Virus record (IMG/VR): IMGVR_UViG_3300017991_000048
Location: 124,001 to 188,000 of that record
Direction: 5' to 3' (one strand)
Source: a virus
Length of the DNA stretch: 64,000 bases
Shown: positions 47,524 through 55,200 of the stretch, one piece after another
Layout: every line of letters begins with the position of its first letter
How positions within the stretch are numbered: position 1 is the first letter of the stretch
Notes under the pieces: generated by a model
Database searches by the model: none
Seen by the model: the letters and a program-made list of their open reading frames with translations, nothing else
Told to the model about the DNA's origin: nothing
Made by a program: the position numbers and the translations under genes

Positions 47524-47958
47524 CTAACTGCAAATAATAAGAGACTTAACTTTGGGCGGCTGGCGCTTTTTCCGCTCCATAATGGTAACACTGGCAGTTC
47601 TGATACCCATCCGACCTTTGACCGTATCAATGGCTTCTTCAGGGTCATACTTCCCACAGGAAAATATGTCCATACTAAAGAACGACTGAAGAGGCCATGC
47701 GTGGAGACTGATATGGCTTTTCGTAATAACACAAAAAGCTGTCAAGCCACCTTCGTCATGGAACTCGCCAGTTTCTTCCGATTTACGTAATATCTCCGGA
47801 TCGATTGGGACTTCATAAAAACGTGGGCGAGCCAAGAACTCCGATTTCAGAATCTGGACCAGATCATCGAAAAGGATGTATAAAGTATCCTCATTAAAGA
47901 CATCAACATCTCTCACAAAGGCGTCAATTGTGACATGCGTTCCCGCGCTCTCGATCAT
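47524..47958 (-). CDS. speD: S-adenosylmethionine decarboxylase proenzyme-like
   Basis: 144 residues from the ATG at 47958 (a TTG at 47964 is an alternative). THVTIDAFV, then DEGGLTAFCVITKSHISLHAWP and MDIFSCG, is the prokaryotic AdoMetDC pattern. Ser81 (future pyruvoyl group), His86 and Cys101 keep the 5- and 20-residue spacing of the T. maritima enzyme (S63, H68, C83). The residue before the cleaved Ser is Lys where Glu is usual, so processing efficiency is in question. It would supply decarboxylated SAM for spermidine synthesis. A spermidine-synthase-like gene lies at 9377. It overlaps the next membrane-protein gene by 35 bases. Confidence 0.85.
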   Translation of the reverse strand: MIESAGTHVTIDAFVRDVDVFNEDTLYILFDDLVQILKSEFLARPRFYEVPIDPEILRKSEETGEFHDEGGLTAFCVITKSHISLHAWPLQSFFSMDIFSCGKYDPEEAIDTVKGRMGIRTASVTIMERKKRQPPKVKSLIICS

Positions 47959-48082
47959 CTTCAAATCTCTTACGTCTGTAATCTAGGTATTCACAGGTGC
48001 AGGCATAAGTGAATCCACACACCCAGAAAACGGCGAAACAAGTGAGTATTACCCACGCTGTTATATTAAGGATCTCTACCAC
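47924..48082 (-). CDS. Small membrane protein
   Basis: 52 residues from the GTG at 48082, chosen because TGAGG at the upstream stop codon gives a ribosome site; a TTG at 48115 would overlap that gene. One membrane helix (ILNITAWVILTCFAVFWVCGF) is followed by a basic, Cys-containing tail (YACTCEYLDYRRKRFEDDRERG). Lysis or membrane-remodelling roles are possible; nothing specific is shown. Confidence 0.6.
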   Translation of the reverse strand: MVEILNITAWVILTCFAVFWVCGFTYACTCEYLDYRRKRFEDDRERGNACHN

Positions 48083-48089
48083 TATGGCC

Positions 48090-48743
48090 TCAGAAAGCGA
48101 AGTAAACCGCCACAAAGGGATTAGAGCGCCATGCGGTCCAGGTAAGGCTATACCCGGCGTACAGGCCGAAGTTGGTGGTCAGATCAGCAGCCAGACCAGC
48201 CCCTAAGGACCTGACTCCGACATAGGCATTCAGGTTTGCCCAATGGAAGTAGAACAACTCCATCAGAAGTCCACCATCTAATACTTCCTGGAACTCCTTG
48301 GCCTGGAAAGCATCGGCCACTAGAAAGCCAAATACAGCCTTTATCCTGAGTCGGAAACCGGCTTTTGGTTCCACACGTTGTGCTACTTGTAGTTCTATGT
48401 CGGATTTGGCTGTGATTTGGTAATTGCACCAATTTATCTGCAACTCATAAGGCTTCGGGCCAGACCCGGAACCGTAGACCCGCCCTTTTCGGTCAACCAT
48501 GATCTTGACGGAATCGGACGTGACTTTAGGAGCTTCATCCATCCGACATTTGTGTTGCTTCAAGAGCTTGAGGAACAAGTCCAAATCTTCAGTTTTTACA
48601 CAGGTGCCGCCTGGACAAGATGCCGGTCCTGTGGATGCCATAGGTGGTTCCACGGTCACTGTAGACTCTTCCACAGTTGGAACGGGCTTGGCATTCGCAG
48701 TGGTGGTCACGAAAAGCAATAGAAATGGCAAAAACAGACGCAT
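48090..48743 (-). CDS. Exported protein, beta-rich C-terminus
   Basis: A 217-residue protein with a clean signal peptide (MRLFLPFLLLFVTTTANA, cleavage after ANA). The mature part has CPGGTCVK, a helix (LDLFLKLLKQHKC), then many short alternating strands with small and aromatic residues (ANLNAYVGVRSLGAGLAADL, GLYAGYSLTWTAW) and a final Phe (FVAVYFAF), the pattern of an outer-membrane or periplasmic beta protein. In this phage context it could act in lysis or superinfection control. Function unknown. Confidence 0.6.
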   Translation of the reverse strand: MRLFLPFLLLFVTTTANAKPVPTVEESTVTVEPPMASTGPASCPGGTCVKTEDLDLFLKLLKQHKCRMDEAPKVTSDSVKIMVDRKGRVYGSGSGPKPYELQINWCNYQITAKSDIELQVAQRVEPKAGFRLRIKAVFGFLVADAFQAKEFQEVLDGGLLMELFYFHWANLNAYVGVRSLGAGLAADLTTNFGLYAGYSLTWTAWRSNPFVAVYFAF

Positions 48744-48758
48744 TATGTTCCTTGAGTC

Positions 48759-49412
48759 TTACGGCATATCATTAAATTTTTGCTTGTACTCTTGCCTGAT
48801 CTCGTCAGTTATCTCATCAAACTCGCTATTAGTAGCCTTGGTCAGATTTCTAAGTAGATCTATTACCTTAGTCCCACGACTACAAACGTTAGACATATCT
48901 GACAGTATATCGTCCTCACCCTTTACAACCTGCTGTAAAGTATCCACATTGACAGACAACACTGCTAGACCATTGGAAAGCTCATGCACAATTAGACGAG
49001 TCAGTTCTTTACATATATCTACACGTTTTATCTGTTCCTGTTGGGCAAAAATCATCTTCTCAGCTTCGACCAAAGCCTTGTCGGAGGTAATATCTCTAGC
49101 CAAGATCAGTACTTTGCCATCACCCAGAGAACTGACAGTGCTTTGGTATATTCGCTTCTTTCCTTCCGCATCAACCCTGGAAGTTTCGTATTTGGTAATA
49201 GACCCGTTTTTGGCTTGTCGAATAGAGGTACTCATTATACCTCTATGCTCATCTTCCATCCAATCCATAGCGGATGTACCAATCACTTCTTCCCTGGTCG
49301 TATTTATTCCCTCTTCAAGAAGATTGATGTACTCAATCTTCCCGTCGTTGTCTGTTATTATTACCATCTCAGGGATGCTGTCTAAGACACGTTCCCAGTT
49401 TTCGTCAGACAT
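48759..49412 (-). CDS. PAS domain plus histidine-kinase-type dimerisation helix, no ATPase domain
   Basis: A 217-residue protein. Residues about 5-110 form a PAS domain (LDSIPEMVIITDNDGKIEYIN, EEVIGTSAMDWM, GDGKVLILARDIT). A helical region follows with LTRLIVHELSNGLAVLSVN, matching the H-box of histidine kinases, where the His is phosphorylated. The catalytic ATP-binding domain (N, G1, F, G2 boxes) is missing; the protein ends about 70 residues after the H-box. So it cannot autophosphorylate by itself. It could be a phosphotransfer or dominant-negative partner of host kinases. Confidence 0.7.
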   Translation of the reverse strand: MSDENWERVLDSIPEMVIITDNDGKIEYINLLEEGINTTREEVIGTSAMDWMEDEHRGIMSTSIRQAKNGSITKYETSRVDAEGKKRIYQSTVSSLGDGKVLILARDITSDKALVEAEKMIFAQQEQIKRVDICKELTRLIVHELSNGLAVLSVNVDTLQQVVKGEDDILSDMSNVCSRGTKVIDLLRNLTKATNSEFDEITDEIRQEYKQKFNDMP

Positions 49413-49420
49413 TATAAACC

Positions 49421-49993
49421 TTAATTATATTTGTTGAGCAAGGCGTCGATCTCTTCGGCTTCGATACCGGAAGTGTCTTTGACCGTAACGGCAAATTTCT
49501 TGGGCTTTACCACTATAACTTTGTCAACATCCTTGGCTTTTACACCGGTAGGTAGTTTGACCTTTACAGACTTATCTTCACCAGGAGGGGTGAACTCAAC
49601 CACGTCAGGATTCGAGAAAATGCCCGGTTTCTTAATCGGCACAACCACAGCCTGAGTGTTTCCCTCAGAATCAGCTTCACCCGGTTTGATAATCTTGCCA
49701 TCTTTGTCTACCCGGTCCTCAGGCACCGTATTGGCTGTATCTATTGCATTGTCGTCAGGGTCTTTTTTACCGAACAACCGCCCCAGGATTCCACCTACCT
49801 GTATGTTTTTGAACCCAAATATTATCAGAAGGACGGCTACCGCTACTACAATTAAAGCCACGCCAGGGGCCACAAAAACCTTAGCCAACCACTTGCCGAT
49901 ATCTATGGTTTTAGCCTTTACCGTCTGCCAGAACGTAGGTTTCTCCTCTGGCTTCGGTAGCGGAGGTGGCTCCGCTTTAGGTGTGTCGCACAT
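49421..49993 (-). CDS. Single-pass membrane protein with Pro-rich N-terminus
   Basis: A 190-residue protein: a Pro/Lys/Glu-rich start (PKAEPPPLPKPEEKPTFW), a helix, one strong membrane segment (VALIVVAVAVLLIIFGF), then a hydrophilic Asp/Lys/Val-rich domain with beta-like strands (PTGVKAKDVDKVIVVKPKKF). It overlaps the next membrane gene by one base. It may be a virion or lysis-region membrane protein; no motif decides it. Confidence 0.6.
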   Translation of the reverse strand: MCDTPKAEPPPLPKPEEKPTFWQTVKAKTIDIGKWLAKVFVAPGVALIVVAVAVLLIIFGFKNIQVGGILGRLFGKKDPDDNAIDTANTVPEDRVDKDGKIIKPGEADSEGNTQAVVVPIKKPGIFSNPDVVEFTPPGEDKSVKVKLPTGVKAKDVDKVIVVKPKKFAVTVKDTSGIEAEEIDALLNKYN

Positions 49994-50394
49994 TAGTCAT
50001 TACCGTTGGGCGTAAGATCCTTGGGATCAACACCAAGCTTCTTAGCAAAACCCATGCGTAACCCCTTGTAAAGCATGCCGCTGAACCAGCCGATAACGCT
50101 GCCAAAAAGACAACGAGCCGCTGTCGTTTTGAGGTCTTCCCCAAAAATGAACGGCATATCGATCAGCCCTGACAGCGCTCCAGTGACCACGGGGATAAGG
50201 TAAAGGATGAACTTGTTCCACCATCTGGCGAACGGAGTCTCATAGGTTGCATCCTTATGATTTTCGTCAGCTTTTTTCGCCAGAGAAGGTCTGGCTGTCT
50301 CTACGGCTCGACGGATAAACCATGTCACGATGTAACACGCCAGTGCCAGAATCACCGCACCGGTTGATATAAACTGTTGTACTATTTCATCCAT
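49993..50394 (-). CDS. Membrane protein, possibly holin-like
   Basis: A 133-residue protein with an N-terminal membrane helix (STGAVILALACYIVTWFI), a basic middle, a second hydrophobic stretch (FILYLIPVVTGALSGLI) and a third (LFGSVIGWFSGMLY), then a basic tail. Two to three short helices with charged ends recall phage holins. Its place next to the large virion protein and other membrane genes agrees, but lysis is an inference. Confidence 0.55.
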   Translation of the reverse strand: MDEIVQQFISTGAVILALACYIVTWFIRRAVETARPSLAKKADENHKDATYETPFARWWNKFILYLIPVVTGALSGLIDMPFIFGEDLKTTAARCLFGSVIGWFSGMLYKGLRMGFAKKLGVDPKDLTPNGND

Positions 50395-50396
50395 CT

Positions 50397-50678
50397 TTAA
50401 CTCCCCTCGATTGTTGCTTTAGTCAGTTCTTTCACCTTTTCAATAAGCGCTGGATTCACCGCTTCTGAGACAGGCGGTAGCTTCCCGAAAGAAGGACGTT
50501 CAGCAGCCCCTCTTTCCCACAGGTCTATCTTTTTGAGTTGGTTGTGAAGCTGTTGAATCTGTTCAGGCGCAAGATCGGGGTTTGATAAAGACGCCTGAAT
50601 GCGATCCTTGACAGCTTTCGCGCCTTTCTTCCGTTGTTCCGGAGAAAGATCTAAATAACTCATGCGAATAACCGACAT
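50397..50678 (-). CDS. Small helical hypothetical protein
   Basis: A 93-residue protein, mostly helical (LSPEQRKKGAKAVKDRIQASL, PEQIQQLHNQLKKIDLWERG, PALIEKVKELTKA). AAAGG within the end of the upstream gene serves the ATG at 50678. Its place directly after the 1451-residue virion protein suggests a tail-assembly or lysis-region function, unproven. Confidence 0.55.
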   Translation of the reverse strand: MSVIRMSYLDLSPEQRKKGAKAVKDRIQASLSNPDLAPEQIQQLHNQLKKIDLWERGAAERPSFGKLPPVSEAVNPALIEKVKELTKATIEGS

Positions 50679-50682
50679 AAAA

Positions 50683-53600
50683 CTAAACCTTTCTAGCTAA
50701 CTGGATCGTGGACGGATCGATAAGCATCTTGACATTATTACTTACCATCGGGTGTCCCTCGATACGGTACAGATCCGCTGCTGAGTATCCTTCACCATCA
50801 CCATTGGTTCCGATGAGAATGGTGGAAGGGTCATTCGCAACTGAAGGAGGTCGCGTTACATTTGTTATCACCAACAACATTAGCTCATCGCCAGCCGATA
50901 CCTCATTGGAACCGACATTCGTAACAGTGTTACGGACTAACATGGCTCTACCTTGTATTGCGTTTACATTGGTTGAAACCACGTTACTCATTGCGTTTTG
51001 CAATGAAACAGAGCCGCCAGGATGAGGCCCAGAAGCTGTAAACACAGAGCCGCCCCGGAGCACACGGAAGTTGGTTAGCAGCGAGTAGTTGCCCTGCTCC
51101 CCGTCCACATGAACCAGAACATCACCAGGATCTCCGATCCCTGAAGACGCTGTGCTCAGATTGACTTCATCTTGCTCTATTTGGCTATCAGCCGCCAATC
51201 CTGTCGAGCTACCGCTTCCCACAACATCCTCAAGTACCAGTGTTGCAGGCATCAAAGACGAGTGGATTTTACCGCGAAAATCTTTGTCACGCCAAAGCGC
51301 TCCCAAAGGTAGCCGTTCAGAACAGCCAAGATACTCCGTTCCGATGTTAAGAGCGTCACCAGAAACAAAGTTCTTGGGCAGCGACTTGGGCCTGTCAGCA
51401 ATTGCTGTGCTTGGCGGGTAGACCGTGGGGTCTTCATAAGCCACATTGGTGAAGGTGCCCAACTCTCCAGGCAGTGCAGCGTAGGAAGCATCCCCGGAAT
51501 ACCGTCCGGTGCCAAGGGTTGTGGAAAACCCTACAGACGCCAGTATTTCTAACACCTTCTCATTGGGCCGCGTGAGGGTATCATAATCCAAGTCTGTAGA
51601 ATCAATCTCATACGCTGTGCCTGACGTTAACGGCCCCGGCGCATAAGGTATGTCAATGTAACTCGTCTGACTGCCCCAAGCGTCTCCTTGGTACGGAGTC
51701 CGAGAGTAATTGATCAGGATCTGATCCGATTGCTCAGCAGGCCCCGGCAAAACACAAGTAGGCAACGGAACCACCTTATTAATGTTATCTTCGCGGTTCG
51801 GGTTGGTCTGAGGATCAGTGCCGTCTCCAACAAGATTCCAACCATTGAGATTTCCCGGACGGGTCATCACCAAACGAAATTCTGAGTCTAGGTCAAACGA
51901 GCCACGATCAAACCCAAAGATCACCGCTTCGACAACATATTCTCCCGACTGGAAATCAGCGATCGGCACGGGAGATTTTGTAATATCGATTGCATTCGCA
52001 TTAAGAATGAACGTCGAGTCTCCGTCGTCATCGATTTCAACCCATAAAGGTGGACCGTCCGACTGAGGCACTGATTGGCGAAGTAAATTTACAGCCGTAC
52101 CCGTGCCGCCCGTGTCACGTTGTAAAGTAAATGGGCTGTCATTGGTTGTGTAATCAGAGGCTTCATACACGCCGAAAATCCGAGCGACCCCATAAAACGG
52201 CGGGAACTCCAACCCCTCCCGATCATAACCTCGCGTGTCGGTAAAGAATCGAATACCACACCAATCGTTACCCCCGATGCCAGTCCCGATAGTATTATAT
52301 GGAATAGGCGTGGAAGCATTGTCCACCTGACTGAAGATAGAATACTCTCTTGTGCCGCCTGCATTTCCGTTAAAATAAGCAGCATATGTAAACTGTTCAG
52401 CCGTTGGCGTACCGGGAAGACTTCTGATCATAAAGTCGATGCCACTTGCAAACGTTGTAGTTCCAACGGTACGAATTGGAACCTGTACTTCTCCCCACCC
52501 CGGCATTAGATGACGAGGTAAGGACACATAAATGTTCTTCTGTGTCGCGATGCTGTGAGTTTCACCACAGAACAAGCCCAAAGGATCAGTAGTTGCCCAC
52601 TTTGGAGTTACGCCATCCGGTTCGAAGAGAGGCATAACTCCTTGCGCGTCGTGGACTGTATACGAAACAGCAACCCCTGCTTGAGCGCGGATAGGACGAT
52701 CCAACGTGTAAGCCGTTGGAGCCACAGATAGAATTGTATACCGACCGGCACCCGGCCCTGACGGAATAACTAAAGCGTCTCCCCCGGCAGCGGGGGCTGT
52801 CCCACTACCGTCATTCAGGATGGGATCATTGAGTCCGTTAGTAACTCCTGTAGCGCTGGTCTTTTTCGCAGTTGGGACAGGGTTCGCAGCGTCTCCATCA
52901 ACTGTTAACGGACCTGTGAAATCCAAACGGCGGAAAGGAGTGACTAAAACAGTCTTGCTTCCAAGGTCTGCGTACATCTCAGAAGTCACAGGAAGCAGGT
53001 TGTTGAATGTGGCCGAGCGGTACTTGCTCCATAAAGGAGCCCAGGCCACTCTTGCCCCTAAATTACTAGAAGGAGCACCCCACTGTTGGGTGAGTATGTC
53101 TGCTCCTGGATTAAGATATGAAATCGAATGCAGCGAATCAGGTCGGCGGGACAAGCCGCGTCCCGGACCATACACCGCGTGAACCTTAATATGCAAATAA
53201 GTTGGGGCGGCAGTTGTCGTGGTTTGTGTTGGAAAGTCTGGACCCAATGTAATGGTCAAATCATCATTTGGACCTGGAACTGCGGGGGTTACCGTGTACA
53301 TCGAAGGCGGCAAATCGCCTGTCTCACCGTCAAGCCGAAGAGACACAGACCCAGACAAACTGTCATATAGCCATCGTACCTGATCTGTTGCTCCAGCCTG
53401 AAACCCCGTCTTGAGCTGGTTTACGGGGATTACAATTATGTCACCGCTTTGAAAGGCGTTAGCCGCCTGTTGGTTTATCGTTTGAACTGTCAAACCAAGG
53501 GACCAATTTACGTCAATGTCAACACCGGGACCAGGAGGTACGATACCGGTACTTGGTTCAACCACGCACTCAATAGGCTGAAGAGTAGCCGCGTCTGAAA

Positions 53601-55038
53601 ACACCATACGAATGTTGTCCGGTGCATCTAACTGAGTGACGCCCAGAGACACCGCAGCCGACTGAATCGCATCTTGATAATGGACAAAAGAGCCTTGAGG
53701 ACCAGCACCAGTGCGCTTCCAGTTAGCTCTAAGCTGCCCACGCAGAAGCTTGTCGAGGTTGTTTCTAAGAAGCGCCGTATAATCCATACCGTTAGGATTA
53801 ACCAAATGCCTAAGGTCTAAGATATCCGTATTGGCAACCTGATCTGCATACAACCCATCTGGACGACCTGACACCACTGTAATCACGGACCCTGCCGTAT
53901 GTGCTTCCGCGAGAGTTCCGTTAGCACCACGAGTTATGCCACTTATAGTGGTTCCCGTGATTGAGGTATAGGTCATAATCTCGTCGTTGATCTTGATCGT
54001 AACCGCTGTTGCGGGTGTGGTGGGCAACGGTATATCGGTTGCCGACACAAGGGTTGCCGACGTGTCAGAATCCGTCATCGCGGCGTCTAACGTAGGAACT
54101 GTCGAAAAAGTGGCGACCCCTGTGCGATCGACCGCTGTAGGATTTCGGTCAAAACTGCCATTAAGATTCTGAGAAGGGGTGCCATTCCATACGACTGTAT
54201 TACGACGGAAAACAACACAGATAGGAACGGCGTAAGAATAACCATCCACAGTGCCCAGATCATTCTGACTACCATCACCGGCTCTCCATAGCCCTGGATC
54301 ACCAAGTGTCTCTCTCATGTTCTCAAAAACATAAGCGGTAGGAGCAGAAGCCGCACCCTGAGCCTTAACAACAACAGGATCAAACCCATCGGGATTTGTT
54401 GTCAACCCTACTAACCCTTTGACAACACGAATGCGATATTGAATCTGAACTCTTTGCTCAGTCTCAAACCCCAACGCCGGGTCAATAAGGTCGTCAGATA
54501 GGAAGCTGTAACCACCTTCGACATTCCCATACTTATAAATAGCGCTCGCAGATGGCTTATTAGTAGTAGACGGGTCAGGTTGAATCCGAGCTTTCCAAAC
54601 TTCCAGGAAAGCAAAGTCGATACGGAAATCCCCTGAATTCTCCGGAGGTGGGTCCAGAGCTATGACATTAGTCGTATCGGTATCATCAGGTGACCCCGGA
54701 GGTGTTCCCGTCCGAGTCCCTGTAACCGGAATAAGCCATCCATTGACGTTAGCCCACATGATGGACTTCTGCTCGCCGGTTCTTTGTGGGCCAAACTTAA
54801 ACCAATTTGACCAGATGGAACTTGTAAGAAAGTCGGCCTGCGGGTTGGTTTCATTACCCAAGAATCCTGAAGGCATGTCACGCAAAAGAGCCGCCTGTAC
54901 GGACCTACCCGCCAACTGTTGCATTAGATTCAATGCTGCGTCAGTCGGTGGCTTCCCTTCTTGCCAAATAGCGAGTTGGTACGCCGTTTCATCAGCCAAA
55001 AGAACTCTGGATACCCCGGAACCAAAATTGTCTGTCAT
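50683..55038 (-). CDS. Large virion protein (baseplate or tail-fibre type)
   Basis: A 1451-residue, Thr/Ser/Gly/Asp-rich, beta-dominated protein. The N-terminus AYQLAIWQEGKPPTDAALNL resembles the 'VLF..GKPVTD.E.N' starts of phage baseplate/tail proteins that polymerise at the virion end. Around residue 340-390 a domain with ISGITRGANGTLAEAHTAGS is a repeat type found in phage tail proteins. The remainder is low in Lys and Cys and shows many short strands, as expected for fibres or baseplate spikes. It is the one clear structural gene in the window. It is the first gene of the minus block, 162 bases from the divergent lipoprotein gene. Confidence 0.7.
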   Translation of the reverse strand: MTDNFGSGVSRVLLADETAYQLAIWQEGKPPTDAALNLMQQLAGRSVQAALLRDMPSGFLGNETNPQADFLTSSIWSNWFKFGPQRTGEQKSIMWANVNGWLIPVTGTRTGTPPGSPDDTDTTNVIALDPPPENSGDFRIDFAFLEVWKARIQPDPSTTNKPSASAIYKYGNVEGGYSFLSDDLIDPALGFETEQRVQIQYRIRVVKGLVGLTTNPDGFDPVVVKAQGAASAPTAYVFENMRETLGDPGLWRAGDGSQNDLGTVDGYSYAVPICVVFRRNTVVWNGTPSQNLNGSFDRNPTAVDRTGVATFSTVPTLDAAMTDSDTSATLVSATDIPLPTTPATAVTIKINDEIMTYTSITGTTISGITRGANGTLAEAHTAGSVITVVSGRPDGLYADQVANTDILDLRHLVNPNGMDYTALLRNNLDKLLRGQLRANWKRTGAGPQGSFVHYQDAIQSAAVSLGVTQLDAPDNIRMVFSDAATLQPIECVVEPSTGIVPPGPGVDIDVNWSLGLTVQTINQQAANAFQSGDIIVIPVNQLKTGFQAGATDQVRWLYDSLSGSVSLRLDGETGDLPPSMYTVTPAVPGPNDDLTITLGPDFPTQTTTTAAPTYLHIKVHAVYGPGRGLSRRPDSLHSISYLNPGADILTQQWGAPSSNLGARVAWAPLWSKYRSATFNNLLPVTSEMYADLGSKTVLVTPFRRLDFTGPLTVDGDAANPVPTAKKTSATGVTNGLNDPILNDGSGTAPAAGGDALVIPSGPGAGRYTILSVAPTAYTLDRPIRAQAGVAVSYTVHDAQGVMPLFEPDGVTPKWATTDPLGLFCGETHSIATQKNIYVSLPRHLMPGWGEVQVPIRTVGTTTFASGIDFMIRSLPGTPTAEQFTYAAYFNGNAGGTREYSIFSQVDNASTPIPYNTIGTGIGGNDWCGIRFFTDTRGYDREGLEFPPFYGVARIFGVYEASDYTTNDSPFTLQRDTGGTGTAVNLLRQSVPQSDGPPLWVEIDDDGDSTFILNANAIDITKSPVPIADFQSGEYVVEAVIFGFDRGSFDLDSEFRLVMTRPGNLNGWNLVGDGTDPQTNPNREDNINKVVPLPTCVLPGPAEQSDQILINYSRTPYQGDAWGSQTSYIDIPYAPGPLTSGTAYEIDSTDLDYDTLTRPNEKVLEILASVGFSTTLGTGRYSGDASYAALPGELGTFTNVAYEDPTVYPPSTAIADRPKSLPKNFVSGDALNIGTEYLGCSERLPLGALWRDKDFRGKIHSSLMPATLVLEDVVGSGSSTGLAADSQIEQDEVNLSTASSGIGDPGDVLVHVDGEQGNYSLLTNFRVLRGGSVFTASGPHPGGSVSLQNAMSNVVSTNVNAIQGRAMLVRNTVTNVGSNEVSAGDELMLLVITNVTRPPSVANDPSTILIGTNGDGEGYSAADLYRIEGHPMVSNNVKMLIDPSTIQLARKV

Positions 55039-55185
55039 ATCTTTTACCTTCTGATTTAATCCTGACGAAAGCCTGTCGAAAGGGTTAAATTATAGGGACT
55101 TTCGCAATAGGGGTTGTGCTCCTGGTACACCAACCTCAAAAGTGTTATTTAAAAAGGGGGAAATTCTAGAGTTTTTACCCCTCTC

Positions 55186-55195
55186 AAGTGTAATA
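55186..55195 (+). promoter_or_regulatory. Promoter-like motif variant AAGTGTAATA
   Basis: An eight-of-ten match to the phage motif, followed by TCTTC and the lipoprotein ATG at 55201. The five-base gap leaves no ribosome site. The surrounding 162-base gap (55039-55200) shows no other structure I can support. Confidence 0.45.
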
Positions 55196-55200
55196 TCTTC

